Source: Heloderma charlesbogerti (lineage: Eukaryota > Chordata > Lepidosauria > Squamata > Helodermatidae). Taken from it: a stretch of 64,000 nt of DNA. Within the stretch, counting starts at the first letter, position 1. Every line of letters begins with the position of its first letter. The position numbers were made by a program, and so were the translations under genes. The DNA is taken from NCBI GenBank assembly GCA_026122225.1, contig JANEZZ010000476.1:62001-126000 (forward strand), read 5' to 3'. Shown here piece by piece: positions 46,188-57,656 of this stretch. The notes below the pieces were generated by a model. The model saw nothing but the letters and a program-made list of their open reading frames with translations, was not told where the DNA came from and did not search any database.

Positions 46188-46557
46188 TTGTGCTGAGGCA
46201 GACATCAGGGGATGGACCACCCACAGCAGAATTCCTTGTTGTTCCCATAAGGAAACAAGCTAGGCCCAGAAACCTCTATATGGGGTTAGGCTGTATCACA
46301 GGACCAGCTTTGGCTTATTGTGGCTCCAGAGGGTTCTCTGATGGTCTGGCTGGCGACAATTTAAGTGTCCTCCTTTAGCCACCCTTTGGAGGTGGAAGCC
46401 AGGGCCAGCGCAAGGTTTGAGGGCCTCAGCAAAGTATCCTGCTGGACTTAACCTGCCGGCAGTGGGCAGTAGCAAGCAAAGGCTTCCAAACAGCGCTGGG
46501 TGGCTCAGCCGAGTCCCCAATTTTAATTGTCTCAGAATGCCCCTGACTGTATTGTTG
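46188..46557. other. Unassigned
   Basis: GCCAGGGCCAGCGCAAGGTTTGAGGGCC at 46400 resembles a repeat also seen at 51958. No more can be said. Confidence 0.35.
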
Positions 46558-46565
46558 CTCTGGGG

Positions 46566-46698
46566 CAGCATTCCCTAACCCAGTGCCATCCGTATGTTTG
46601 GGGCCACAACTTCCAGAATTCCTGACCCTTGGCCATAATGGCTGGGGCTGATGGGAGTTGGTCCAAAACATCAGGAGGCACCAGGTTGGGGAAGGCTG
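46566..46698. mobile_element. Foldback MITE, CAGCCTTCCCCAACCTGG family, 7/8 TSD
   Basis: It begins CAGCATTCCCTAACCCAG and ends CCAGGTTGGGGAAGGCTG. The flanks CTCTGGGG and CTCTAGGG agree at 7 of 8. The 8-bp TSD supports hAT affiliation. Confidence 0.8.
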
Positions 46699-46706
46699 CT
46701 CTAGGG

Positions 46707-47819
46707 GAATTTTGCTTTGTGCTGGGTCCCTGACAACTGTTCAAGGAAGCCAGTCGATCGTGCCAGCTCTGGTGGAGACAGAAGATTCACACCCCCAAGA
46801 AATACTAGGTACCTAATAACTCTGATAACCAGTGGCATTGTATTGCCACAATATAATTGCAAAAATAAACCACAATAATACTATGTCATAAATGGGTACA
46901 TAAGATAAATGCCCTGTACACAGGAATATTCCAAAATACATGGAGCATATAACAAGATATATAACAATCTATAATCCACATGAGTGTAAAGTTGCACAAA
47001 AGTCCACCAGTGCACATGAGATATTTCTTAATATTCTGAGATCTCTTTGTTGTGAGTCAATCCCAACACAAGATCAGTCTATGAATCTGTTTTGTCAATG
47101 ATCCTAATTCATGGGAATTATATCAGCGGGGAACAACAAACATTCGTTTGCTCTGTTTAGATTTTAATGACAATGTTCTATGCGTACTGGACCTTGGTAA
47201 TTTAGATTTACAGCAAAGCTGATATTCTGTTGAGAGCAGACCTGTACTGCAGTCTCTCAAAGATCACTGAGTCAAGAGCAAACTATTAAAATCAATGGGT
47301 TGCTTTTTTTTACTGATAGAATTACATCGTCTCAGAATCAAAACCTGAGCCAAAACATTGACTTCATATATTTATATTTGCCAGACTCCATATACGACAT
47401 ATCATAAAGAAAAAAAGGGAGAAAGGAAAATCTTATCCTCATGAATAGCTGTGAGATTGTAATAGAGCTAAGGGAAATTAACCATGCAAGGGAAAATCAC
47501 CTGACAAATGCCGTGTCTAGCTTAGCCCCCAGATTCTAAGACTGCAGGCAGAAACTGTCTTGTTGTTCTGCTGATTATGTAACCCACTCTGGGAGCCCTT
47601 TCAACTGAAGAGCAGGGTCAAAAACAAAGATGCAAACATAAATCTGAGAGCAAGCTGAGTCCTTAAAAAGAAGAAAAGGGCTTCCGTTGAACCATGATGG
47701 AACCAGACTGCTACTGCTTAATATCAAAAAGATCACACAGCATTTAAACTGAACTTGTGAGGAGTTGGGGAGCATCCAGTTCAGAATGACTCATCCCTCA
47801 GAAGTGGGGGTGTAAATAG
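46707..47819. other. Unique-looking AT-rich DNA
   Basis: No repeat, exon or regulatory signal recognised. Confidence 0.4.
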
Positions 47820-48230
47820 CCCTGTTCAGGCATTATGCCTGAACAGGGTAGGTAAATGCATGAGTAGGTGCTCAGCGCTGTGCACACTGGCCCTGTCCCA
47901 TATGGATCACCCCTATCCACATCCTTGTCGACACTTCCAAAGAATTCTAAGGGCCAAACTACGTTCTGCTAATAGTGCTGGTATAGCTGAGCGGGCTGTT
48001 TTTCTTTACTTCTGTGTAAGTGTGTGCAGTCCTGATCCAGATCAGGACCATAGTCCTCTGGGATGAGAGGGTTTAAGCTTCCCCCTCACTCATTTTTTCC
48101 TCAAAATGCTGCCCCCACTTCACCCCGCACAGGGGTTAAAAATAGAGGAAAGCCCCCACTGATTTCCTTTTCACCTCTCTCATTTTGTAGACGGGTCCTC
48201 CTTTGAAGTTAGATGCAGCTGTGTTGGACT
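47820..48230. repeat. Hairpin CCCTGTTCAGGCAT/ATGCCTGAACAGGG plus diverged repeat
   Basis: A perfect 14-bp stem with a 1-nt centre spans 47820-47848. Then 47949-48230 (GGCCAAACTACGTTCTGC..CTGATCCAGATCAGGACC..) matches parts of 49668-49935. Probably one old TIR element. Confidence 0.5.
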
Positions 48231-48631
48231 TGTCCACTTATAAAGAGGACATTATAATTATCCACTTACATGTACACTGAATTTGATACCACTGTGGTCA
48301 CTTTTTCCTGTCAGTAATACAACACTGACATCTTGCATCGACTCCTGTGCACCACTTAGGATCGCAACTCCTCTGGTTAGTTCCATGACCAGTTGTTCTA
48401 AAGCTCAGTAATTTAGGGTATCTAGAAACTTTAGCTCCTTGTTGTAAATGCATGAACATGCATTTATCCAGTTTATATGAGGGTAATTGAAATTACTCAT
48501 TACCACAGCACTTTCTCCTTTGGATGCCTGCATTCTAAAGATCCCTCTGAGGGGGTTTGGGGTTTTTTTTGGGTGGTGGTGGTGAGCGAGGCGGGAAGGT
48601 ATATAGTATGTCCCCAATATTAAATTACTAA
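48231..48631. other. No feature recognised
   Basis: Unique-looking sequence with a short GGTGGT run near 48573. Confidence 0.4.
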
Positions 48632-48724
48632 GGATGCAATCAGAAAAATTGCATCCATGGCTGGCTGGGGAAAGCTGGGAGTTGTAGGACCTTTCGCTAT
48701 CTAAATATGCATAAGATTGCACCT
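48632..48724. mobile_element. PIF/Harbinger-like MITE (~93 bp)
   Basis: TAA | GGATGCAATC ... AAGATTGCACCT | TAA, interior GGCTGGGG..GCTGGGAGTTGTAGG. Diverged, internally deleted copy of the 37354 family. Confidence 0.65.
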
Positions 48725-48819
48725 TAAATTACTTTGGAGTCTGTTATTACCACCCACAGAGACTCTGTGAAAGAGTCTAGCCCTTTTGAGACTAGGTTAA
48801 CTGTACATCCTCTTTGACA

Positions 48820-49060
48820 TACAGAGCTTTTTTACATGACGCTGTTAATCACTGTATTTAATTTTGGTTTCATCATAGAATTGAGATTGGAGCTCTACAC
48901 AAAGACCTTTTCCTTTCCTGTTTTCCACTACACAACCAATAGATGGAGCTGTGCTATGGCAGAATATTGCAATTACACAAAAAGGAAATGCTCTTCTTTC
49001 ACTTTCTGAAATAATATCCCATTTTCCCAGCTTAAAACAAACAAACAAACAGGTTGGGAA
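48820..49060 (+). repeat. Repeat that provides an empty site for the 62237 element
   Basis: CATGACGCTGTTAATCACTG..TTTTGGTTTCATCATAGAATTGAGAT..CCTTTCCTGTTTTCC..GAGCTGTGCTATGGCAGAAT aligns with 62110-62236 joined to 63063-63190, but without the ~826-bp insertion found there. Confidence 0.6.
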
Positions 49061-49667
49061 AGACTGCCCCTAGGAATGGGTTTCTTTTAAGGGATCATTT
49101 CTGTATTTCTCAGAGTGACAACCTCCTTCCATGAGAACCTCATTCTCCATGACAGCAGAGGATAAGTCACCCTGGGTGTGGGATGCTGCTATCATGTCAG
49201 CAAAAGTCCTCAGTTGCAAACCATTCTGTCTGTCTAGGTTCTCAGGGGAATGAAAATGAGAATCAGGAGCTCATTGCACTGAGGACACACCCACAACTTC
49301 TATCCAGCAGGCAAATAGTCGTACATGGGACACGCTGCGGTATACTGGACAGCCCCCACTCCCTTTCTACCACATTTCTTGTTTTTTTGTTTATTACGCT
49401 TGTCCACTTCGGAAGCTGGGATTTGTAAGATCAAAAGGGGGGGGCGCCCTTGCCCTGTAGCTCAACTCACACAGTTGCTTAACTTGCAATCTAATTAACT
49501 GTTTCCTTGACACTTCATCACTGGAGTTGAGATGTCTCATTGACAGGGCTTCTCCTTGTGCTCACAGAGTTCAATATGTTGCTTCTTCTGATATGCATTT
49601 GAAGAAAGATGTAATGTATAGTTGGTGTTTATATGCTCATGCTAGAAGCCCTCAGACTGAGGGCTAA
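49061..49667. other. No feature recognised
   Basis: Unique-looking DNA with a G tract at 49437-49444. Confidence 0.4.
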
Positions 49668-49935
49668 ATGACATGCTACATTAAATACGTAGCATGCAGA
49701 TAATCTTGACTTTCTTTTTTACCTTCCGGTAAGCATATGGGGCCCTGATCCAAATCAGGACCTACACACACAGGTAGGGGAGCTTTAACCTTCTCACCCA
49801 GCTGCTTTCCCCACCCCCCAACACAGATACACATACACACACTCACACACACTAAATACACCTCCCTTGCACAGGGGCTAAAAGGAAAAAGGGAAAAACA
49901 AGCTTCAATTGGCATGTACTTTCACAGTGAGATGG
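49668..49935. repeat. ACATGCTACATTAAAT repeat
   Basis: GACATGCTACATTAAATACG, CCCTGATCCAAATCAGGACC (a hairpin) and an (AC)n-like stretch. Related to 40138 and 47949. Confidence 0.55.
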
Positions 49936-51066
49936 GGAAGCTGAAGTGCCTGGTACTAAAAGAGAACATAGATATAGTGGTTATATTAGAAGCAACATGT
50001 TTTCTTCCCTGACTTGAACCTTTGCGATGAAATATCTAGGCTAACAAAACAAAACAAAAAACCATTTGACAAGCAGAAGGGAAGAAGAGTTAAGTGTAGA
50101 TTGACATTTATGGAAAATGTCCTCCAGGACATTTACGGAAAATGGACACTCAAGGATTTGTGAAAACTTTAACAGTGCAATGCTGTGCATGCATGGTTAT
50201 TTAGAGGCAGAAGGAATTGCCACTGTGTTCAATGGGGCTTACGCCCTTGTAAGGATGTTTAGGACTGCAGCCTAAAGAGGAGTAAAAGCTGAGGAGGAAA
50301 TCGGATGCTGTGGCATGGAAAAGGCAGGAAAGCTAATAAAAAAACAACAGGCATATGAAATGTTGCTTTTAAATTTATAACAGTTGAATGCAGCTGGAGG
50401 ATAAAAGAACATTAAACTAAGAACCAAAAGAAAAAAAGAAATATTATTTAATAGAAAAGGCAACTTTCAATGAAAAACTGTCAAATTGTAATGAACATTC
50501 TGTCCATTCCCACAGCAGGTGTCAGCTAATGCTATAAAATAGCAATTGGTGATTGATAAGGACTGGTGCATTTCCTTTTTGTGCAAAGTCCCCACAATTC
50601 CCAGTAATCTATTTGTTTTCTATTACAGCAAGATCTTGTTATTCATAGTCTTAAAAGAAAATAAGACCAGATGCCTTTTTACCAGGTACAAAAACCCAAC
50701 ACTTTCAATCCCCCCAAATTGAATGGAATGCCAGAGATTACATTTTCTAGAGCACATGGCTATAAAGACGCATTTAGGTGGCTGCAGTCCTAGACACATT
50801 TACTTGGGAGTAAGTCCCACTGAAGGCAATGGGGCTTACTTCCAAGAAACATGCTTTGGAGCTGGACTAGTTGGCGGCATTAACTATGCATGATGAGAAT
50901 TGTAGTCGACAGAGATGGAGGTCACCAGGTTAGGGAAGGTTGGTGTATAAGGCTGCAACTCAAGAATAGTGCTTCTAAGACTTTGGATCTCCCAACATTT
51001 GCCCAAAGAACATTGGTTATTGGGCGAATTAGAAACATAATAAACAAACATCTTTTTAAAGGTAGA
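49936..51066. other. Mostly unique DNA with old repeats at 50160-50275 and 50780-50850
   Basis: 50160-50275 and 50780-50850 contain the degenerate GTAAGTCCCACTGAAGGCAATGGGGC-type repeat. 50340-50680 is repeat-free, AT-rich and CpG-poor, a possible conserved non-coding block (weak). Confidence 0.35.
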
Positions 51067-51522
51067 GGGAGCAATCCTAAGGCCCCTAGACAGACTCTGG
51101 TGGGGCCAGAGGATAGTTTGGATTCCTAGATCTGAGGTCAGAGTCAGCACTCTGACCTTGGAACCAGGAGTCCGCGCTCCCCTTCCCCTCCCCTTCCCTG
51201 CTGGAGTGGAGAGAACCATGCCAGCTGCCTCTCCAAAGCTGCAAAGGCAACCTTGGAGAGGAGGAAAAGGGGGCATGCTGGTGGGCAGGGAGGGTAGGGG
51301 ACTGGGGAGGCCAGCTTACACCATATCCAAAGACCTCCCCTTCCTCCTTCCCACCTGCTCTGCAGAACCCTAGCTAGATGGGCGAAAACGCCCGTCTAGC
51401 CCAAATGCAGAGCAGGAGGAGTGTGGAGGTGAAAATAGCCTCCACCACCCCTCCCGCTCTCCACTGGATGGCCATAAGCCTCCAAGTTCAGAGACGTCTG
51501 ACCAACCCAATAGGATTGCGCC
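51067..51522. mobile_element. PIF/Harbinger-like element, 456 bp
   Basis: GGGAGCAATCCTAAGG at the left and CAATAGGATTGCGCC at the right are the family TIRs. Flanking trinucleotides do not match cleanly. The interior has CTAGATGGGCG..CGCCCGTCTAG (51372-51400) and CAGAGTCAGCACTCTGACC hairpins. Confidence 0.7.
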
Positions 51523-51795
51523 TTAAAAGCAGCCTGAGGGAGGAGTAGAAGGAAAAGTGGCTCAGAAAGCAGTGCTGGCGCGTTTAACCCCTTCTCCCTG
51601 CCCCCCACTCCCCCCACACATACAATTTTTTATTGAAAATCTCATTCACACACACACACACATGATAATACCATTACTAGGGGGGAAAGACCAAAAAAAG
51701 ACATTAGATTTGCCCTTTTCTCCACTTGGGGGCAAATAGGAGCAGCTTTGGGGAAAGGACAAGGAAACAGAATGGAGGAAGACCTTTCCCTCCCT
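51523..51795. other. Unassigned; (CA)n at 51644-51662
   Basis: A short CA microsatellite; otherwise unrecognised. Confidence 0.45.
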
Positions 51796-51960
51796 TCAGG
51801 GCTGGCCCTACCATTAGGCAGAGTGAGGCAGCCACTTCAAACATCAGATGCTGGGTGCTGGGGAGTGACAGCAAGGTGTGGCAGAACAGAGCTGTGTATG
51901 TAACCATCAGCACCCCCTAAGCTGGCCTCAGATGTGGTGGAGCATGCTGTCCCATCAGCC
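51796..51960. mobile_element. hAT fragment, CAGGGCTGGCCC family
   Basis: CAGGGCTGGCCCTACCATTA, then GGCAGAGTGAGGCAGCC and ATGTGGTGGAG. The left half of the 9841 family; the right end is missing. Confidence 0.65.
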
Positions 51961-52370
51961 AGTGCTGGTTCCAGGTTTTTGAGGGCCCTCAGGCAAGACA
52001 GCTTCAATGCCCCCCGCCCCGTGAGGCTACCTTCTCACCACCACTGCCACCAGCAGCTATTGCTCCTCAGCCCCTTTCTCATCATTGCCACCACTTGCTT
52101 GCTTGACAGACAGAGAGCCAGCGAGCAAGGAGGCCGTGGCTTCTCCTGCTCTTCCTTCTCACTTCCATGTCTGGGCCAGTGTGAGAGGCAGGAAAACAAG
52201 GGGCTTGCAATGATAAGGAGGAGCAAGTCCAGGGGATTCTTGCCATTTTCCCCCTGCTGGGTGTGGGCCCTTGGCAGGTGCCCAGCTGTGCCTATCCTTG
52301 ACATTGGTCCTGCTGTCACCACTGCCAGCAACTGGTCAGCTTCTGCACCTGGAATTGGGGGGCGGGGGGA
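51961..52370. repeat. Unclassified repeat-like GC-rich DNA
   Basis: GGTTCCAGGTTTTTGAGGGCC resembles 46395-46420. The longest overlapping ORFs of the window (181 and 225 codons, opposite strands) run through here and into the SINE, so they are not genes. Confidence 0.35.
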
Positions 52371-52530
52371 AGAAGCTGCCTTATTTGGACCATTGGTCAA
52401 AACAGACTGGCTGGTGGTGGTTCTGCAGGGTTTCAGACAGGGGTCTTTCTCAGCTCTGCCTGGAGATGCTGGGGACTGAACTTGGGGTGTTTCACATGCA
52501 AACCTCTGAGGTATGGTGCTTCCCCCAGTA
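52371..52530 (-). mobile_element. tRNA-derived SINE, diverged
   Basis: GAAGCTGCCTTATTTGGACC..CTGGAGATGCTGGGGACTG is the inverted SINE seen at 24446. A plus-oriented 3' end fragment (GACCAATGGTCC..AAGGCAGCTTCC) follows at 52660-52695. Confidence 0.7.
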
Positions 52531-52731
52531 GGTGCTGCTGCTGACTTAAGACATGTGGCAGTTGAAGGGCAGGGCTTTTCTATGGTGGCATCCCAATTTC
52601 GGAATAGCCTTCCCAGAGATACGTGACAGGTGCTGACTTTATCTGAGCTAAGGGAGGAGAATTTGTGACCAATGGTCCAAATAAGGCAGCTTCCTATGTA
52701 CCTGGAGATCATGTGGGAGCTAGCAGTCCTT

Positions 52732-52873
52732 CAGCCTTCCCCAACCTGGGGCTCTCCAGATGTTTTGGACATCAACTCCCATCAGCCCCAGCCAGCAAGG
52801 CCAATGGTCATTGTGCCAATACACTGGGAATTGTAGTCCAAAACATTTGGAAGGCACCAGGTTGGAAAGACTG
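52732..52873. mobile_element. Foldback MITE, CAGCCTTCCCCAACCTGG family
   Basis: CAGCCTTCCCCAACCTGGGG ... CACCAGGTTGGAAAGACTG with AGCCCCAGCCAGCAAGGCC in the loop. No convincing TSD. Confidence 0.75.
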
Positions 52874-54591
52874 CTTCCAGATACTCTGACCCCATGAAGA
52901 TCAAGCTTGTCTTACATGCTCCTGACAACCACTGCATCTGCAGATGATTACACTGATTACACTCAGTCAGCCTGGCTGTTTCGGTGCACCTTTTTCTCAG
53001 TATCCTTCAGATTTATGCCTGCGATAGTCCCCAATGACCCAAACACATAACAGTACCTACACAGGCTGTACAGATGCTGATCCCATAAAGACACAGGTCA
53101 AATCCACACCAGCTTTCCTTCTGCAATGCTTCATGGGCTTTTGATGTACACATAATTACACCTGATGTCCTGTTGCATGCCTATCTGCAAGATGGAACAT
53201 TGGCCAGGTGTAAAAGAAACTGCAAAACAACCTGTATTTAGAGGAAGGAGCAGCTGAGGAGCAAAAGGGTAAATGTGTTTGGTTTAACAGGGAGAGAAGA
53301 TTTATCCCTGCAGATAGCGGCTCTGGTGGCAAGAGCAAAATAACCTAATAATGTCACGACTGATTTGCAGCAATTTTCTGGCCCCAGAGAGTCAAAGTCC
53401 GCCAAATACTCAGTCCATGGTCTGAATCAGGAAAGAGCTTGACAGCTGTTGTATGAAAACATTTTGCTGCTTTGTTGTGGGCTAATTCACTCAAAGCAGA
53501 GAGCCCTCACAGGTCTGTGGATAAATTATCTTCTGGTGGGTGGAAGAGAGGGAGCTGGAGGGAGATGCAGTTAAAATAACTATACAGCAATAATACAATG
53601 TCCAGAAACTCCAGCACAGCTGTGACTTCCTAGCATGTAGCAAATATGTTGTACAAATACATTCCTAGTCTTACTTCCCAGAGTATGGAAGTTGGAGGCT
53701 TCCACATGTCAATCCAATCCAGCTGTGACTCCCTTATAAGATTCAAAGGCACCATTCTCTGAAACATCCTACAAATCTGAAGGCAGGGATAGAAGTAGCT
53801 GGCAATTACCCATCCTTACCTATAAGCAAAGGGGGTGTTGCTTGGAAGAAAAGGGGGAGAGAGCTAAAGTTATGCCATGAAATCCACCACTCCAAACATT
53901 TTAAAACCTAACTGTGCACCAGCATCTTGGAATTGAAACATAGAAACCATCGTGCTTAAATGGCTAAATTAGCAATGGGTGAACTGACCAGAATTCATAA
54001 TTTGCCCACATATCATGAATCCAACATTATAAACTCAGACAAACATTCTCTGTCATAACAAGATTTGGAAGTCTCTGCATTTTATTTTTTTTTGCATGTG
54101 CCAATGAACAAGGGGTAGATACAAATCAGCATGGCTGTTCCTTCAGTTGTGATGGGTTGTTGTATAGTTTCAGATCCAAACTTTTTAAACTGATTCATTC
54201 CAATGGCAAAGGATCACAGTAAAATAAATGTGCACTGCAAACAGCTTGTTTCCATTTCGTTCTGAAATGACAGGGTTACAGCAACAGCTGGGTATATGCA
54301 AAAATGGTGGCATTTGGCTGCTTAGTCATGTCAACTATATAGACTGTGCAGATGCAGAAAACATAAATCAACTCAGAATCAATCTCAGTTTGAATTTTAA
54401 AAACATAATAGTTTGTTGAATCGCAGTCAGAGCTTGCTATACATTCAAGAATTACAAACCTGCTAGGTTCGATTTACGAACTCATTTTGCATTTCAGTGG
54501 CATCACTAGACCAAATTTGTGTGTTCAGAATGGGAGCTGTTGGTTATGGGCAGGCCTCGGCACATGGGGAAAATAATGGTGTGGTTGCTAT
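52874..54591. other. Unique-looking DNA, no exon or repeat recognised
   Basis: 53350-53660 is repeat-free and CpG-poor. The longest ORFs are 60-63 codons. Nothing can be assigned. Confidence 0.4.
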
Positions 54592-55130
54592 TGTCAGGAT
54601 GCGCCCTAGCGGCCTCTTTCAATAGACTCCAATAGCCAACTCAAGACACAGATGAAAGGATTCTTTTCAAGGCTTTAATCCTTTTACAATTTAATGACTC
54701 TTTCAGATGCTAATCACCAGCGACTAAGCAATGAACAGCAGAGTAGCCTATGCTCCGAGTAGGCAGTTGATCCCCATTTGAAGGAGAGTCACTTGAAGAC
54801 CCTGAACTTACAGGCTAGGGAGAAACCCTCCCTCTTTCCCTTGTGTCCATGGGAGGCAGCCATTGCTTGCGTGCCAAACGGGCGCTACACCTCCTTTCCG
54901 TGCCCTCCATCGCTCGTCCCTCTTTGCGTCTGCATCGAGCATCTAAGAAGCCCCCCTCCTGCACTCCCTCACTGCCAGGGTCACTATCTATCTCAGGAAT
55001 GCCGGCAGGAGGAATCTCTGCCAGCTGCTGTGCCTGTGAGGGATGAGCTGGCTCCTCTCCCATGGATTGCTGATTCTCCTCAGAATCAGAACTGCTCTGG
55101 GGTTCTATTGGCTCAGTTTCCACCCTGACA
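54592..55130 (-). mobile_element. Solo LTR, 539 bp, TSD GCTAT
   Basis: It begins TGTCAGGATG and ends CACCCTGACA, so TGTCAGG is inverted at both ends. The 5-bp TSD GCTAT is at 54587-54591 and 55131-55135. On the minus strand an open frame starts within 10 bp of the LTR edge and runs 102 codons to 54815. It is acidic, Ser/Glu/Pro-rich, and ends with a basic RRCSARLARK-like segment, similar in style to the C-termini of Ty3/gypsy polyproteins. An ATTAAA lies on the minus strand near 54674. No internal genes remain. Confidence 0.85.
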
Positions 55131-55262
55131 GCTATTCCATATGCTTGGCTGACAGTTCAACCTGCACTCGTTGCAACAGCAACATGAGAAGACCAGCACA
55201 CACATGGAGCTTAGCGCACAGCTACCATTGCTTGGAAAGCTGTTGGCAGCAGCATCCTAAAG

Positions 55263-55500
55263 TTAGCCAGTGTGGGGCAGTGGTTAGAGTGCCGGACCAG
55301 GACTGGGGAGATCAAGGTTCAAATCCTGACTCAGATGCAAAGTTCACTGGATAACCTTGAGCTAGTCACAATCTCTCAGCATAACCAACCTCACATGTTT
55401 GATGAGAGAATAAAATGGGTGGGGGAGAGAAAGACTGTATGTCATGTCATGTCCTGAGCTTCTTGGAAGAAGGGCAGAATATAAATACAATTTTTAAAAA
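55263..55500 (+). mobile_element. CORE-SINE (MIR-like)
   Basis: GTGTGGGGCAGTGGTTAGAG, GGTTCAAATCC (B-box-like), AACCTTGAGCTAGTCAC, AACCTCACATG..GAGAATAAAATGGG, then a LINE-like tail GAAGAAGGGCAGAATATAAA. Head-CORE-tail order is intact on the plus strand. Confidence 0.85.
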
Positions 55501-55529
55501 GAATAAAAGAAGGACATCTTTTAAAAGAA

Positions 55530-55976
55530 AAGAAGGACATCACCAAACTGGAGCATGCCTAAAGGAGGGAAATCAGGATGGTAAGAAGTCTGGAAACTAT
55601 GTCATATGTGGAATAGTTGAAAGAGCTAGGTATGTTTAGCCTGGAGAAAAGATTAAGGGGAGATGTAGTGCTTTCCAAATATCTGAAGGGTTTCATAAAA
55701 AGTTGGAGGAGACTTGTTCTCTCTTGTTCCGGAGAGCAGGACTACAAGGGAAGCCAGTTTTGGCTTACCTGGAGAAGCTTCATAACGGTAACCGCTGTTC
55801 CGCAGTGAAACAGACTGGCTTGGGAGGTGATGGGGCTTTCCTGCAGTGGTGGTCTGTAAGCAGAAGCTGGACATCCATCTCTCAGGGATACATTGCATCC
55901 GGCATAGATCCTGTATTGAGCAGGGAGACTAGATGACCTCTATGGTCCCTTCCAACTCTATCATTCTATGATTCAA
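55530..55976 (+). mobile_element. CR1 LINE 3' end with ORF2 C-terminal remnant
   Basis: Translation of 55617-55700 gives ..KELGMFSLEKRLRGDVV..KYLKG, the C-terminal CR1 reverse-transcriptase-ORF signature. The 3' UTR ends GATGACCTCTATGGTCCC, TTCCAACTCTA and ATTCTATGATTC, the classic CR1 8-bp tail repeat. Confidence 0.92.
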
Positions 55977-56020
55977 TTCAACTTCATGTGCACAGAGTGC
56001 TGCACATACTGTCAATAAGC

Positions 56021-56568
56021 TAGAGCTGTGCAGGGACCCCTTGATCTGACTCAGAAGTTGCTTTGTGGCTTCTGAGGCAGTCCCGATTCAGCTCAGGCAG
56101 ATTCGGGGTGGGGGCACCAACCCGCCTGAGCCCCAAACCCGAAGCAGGGTTTGGAGGGCAAACCCAGCTTTGGGTCTCCCCCCCCCACGCCCCTGAGCAA
56201 CCCCCCAGCTCCTTACCTGGGCCGCCTCTTCCGCTGCTACTGCCACAGCCATCACCCTCTCCGTCGCCACGCTACTGCCCTTTCTCCGTTGCACCGCCAC
56301 TGTCTTCGCCACCACCTCCGCTTTCTTAGCCACCGCCTGCTGCTGCTGTCTTTGCCATCTTCTTCCAGGGAGTCACAATTTTTAAAATGGCAACTCCCTG
56401 CAAGGAGAGTTGCTGCAGGTCCAGGCCTCAGGAGGTGGCGGCAGTGGCGAGAAGAATGTGGCAACACAGCAGCAGAGAAGGTGGCTCAGGTAAGGTCCTG
56501 GAGGCACCGGGGGGTGGGGTGCTGGACCAGGGGGGCTGGGCTGGGGGCTGAAGCGGTGCACAGCCCTA
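56021..56568. mobile_element. hAT-like element, TAGAGCTGTGCA termini, 548 bp
   Basis: It begins TAGAGCTGTGCAGGGACC and ends GCGGTGCACAGCCCTA. The flanks CAATAAGC and CAGTAAAC agree at 6 of 8. GC-rich interior with GAGGCAG..CTGCC and CGGGTTTGG-type inversions. Outward donors CAG|GTAAGG face both ends (minus, 56219-56211; plus, 56487-56495), as in the TAGGGATG family. Confidence 0.75.
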
Positions 56569-56697
56569 CAGTAAACATATGACTGTGTGACCCCATAAGC
56601 TAGAAGTCAGCACAAACAGTGACTATGGCACCCAAACTCGCTGTGGAAGTGAACCCTGAGATGAGCACGTCCACTGCATATTTCAGTCTGTAAGAGT

Positions 56698-56926
56698 TGT
56701 TGTTGTTCAGTCGTTCAGTCGTGTCCGACTCTTCGTGACCCCATGGACCATAGCACGCCAGGCCTTCCTGTCCTGCGCTCTCTCCCGGAGTGTGCTCAAG
56801 TTCATATTCATTGCATTCGTGATGCTATCTAGCCATCTCATCCTCTGCCGTCCTCTTCTCCTTTTGCCTTCAGTCTTTCCCAGCATCAGGGTCTTTTCCA
56901 GGGAGTTTTCTCCCTGTACTTACTCC
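56698..56926 (-). mobile_element. BovB LINE 3' end, 229 bp, 10-bp TSD
   Basis: CTGTAAGAGT lies at 56688-56697 and 56927-56936. The insert starts with (TTG)n and the GTCGTGTCCGACTCTTCGTG hallmark, inverted. Confidence 0.93.
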
Positions 56927-57106
56927 CTGTAAGAGTACTGGAGGATTATTGTTGCACAGTGCAAAGAGCCAAGCTAGACAGCTCAGGTACGCAGCATTTT
57001 CAGTTCCCTCTGTTTATGATGAGCCAGGGTCAATTTAAATCCTACAGGGTACCCACCACCAATTAAGCCTATATTAAGCTATCCAATTAGAGGGTGAAGG
57101 AGCTGA

Positions 57107-57107
57107 T

Positions 57108-57146
<39 letters not shown>
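57107..57146. repeat. (TG)n microsatellite
   Basis: About 19 TG units. Confidence 0.95.
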
Positions 57147-57149
<3 letters not shown>

Positions 57150-57656
57150 AATAAAGCTCTTCTCAGTGCTGCTCAATTTTTCAGTCACAGCACACACATA
57201 TACTTTTTTTTTATGTTATTTGCTAGATAGTGCTAATACAGCCCACAATGCCCCCCAAGAGGGCTCTCTGGTCCTACTACGGAAGGATTTATGAATTCAT
57301 TGCTGTTTTGTAACATTCGCTTCTCAAACACAGATGAATATTTTATGCCCTGGGAGTTCCACATTCTGCATAATACGGAGAGCGGGATAACCTGAAAGAT
57401 TCTCATAAAGCCGCCTTAGGGAGAGGCAGCTCAGCGGGGGCTTTAGCCTTCGCAGGATGTGTCAATGCTTCATTTACGCTCCATCAGATGCATTATCTGA
57501 TTATAATGGCTAGTTGGGGCTGCCAATTAAGTTGCAGGAAACAAACACAGAATTAGGGTGAGTAATTGCCTTTTGCAGGGGCGGAAAATGCGTATCTCTA
57601 GCTTGCGATGCGGTCACAAAGAAGTGCAGAGAAAATGTGCAGGAATCAAACTAGAT
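57147..57656. other. Candidate conserved non-coding DNA (57230-57600)
   Basis: Repeat-free sequence with ATGCATTATCTGATTATAATGG, GCCAATTAAGTTGCAGG and other homeodomain-like cores. It lies between transposons but shows no transposon features. No coding frame. Conservation is untested. Confidence 0.3.

Noticed and set aside
52035..52712. 225-codon minus-strand ORF and 181-codon plus-strand ORF at 51934-52479
   Set aside because: They overlap on opposite strands and run through SINE and other repeat sequence, with no domain or splice context. These are composition artefacts.
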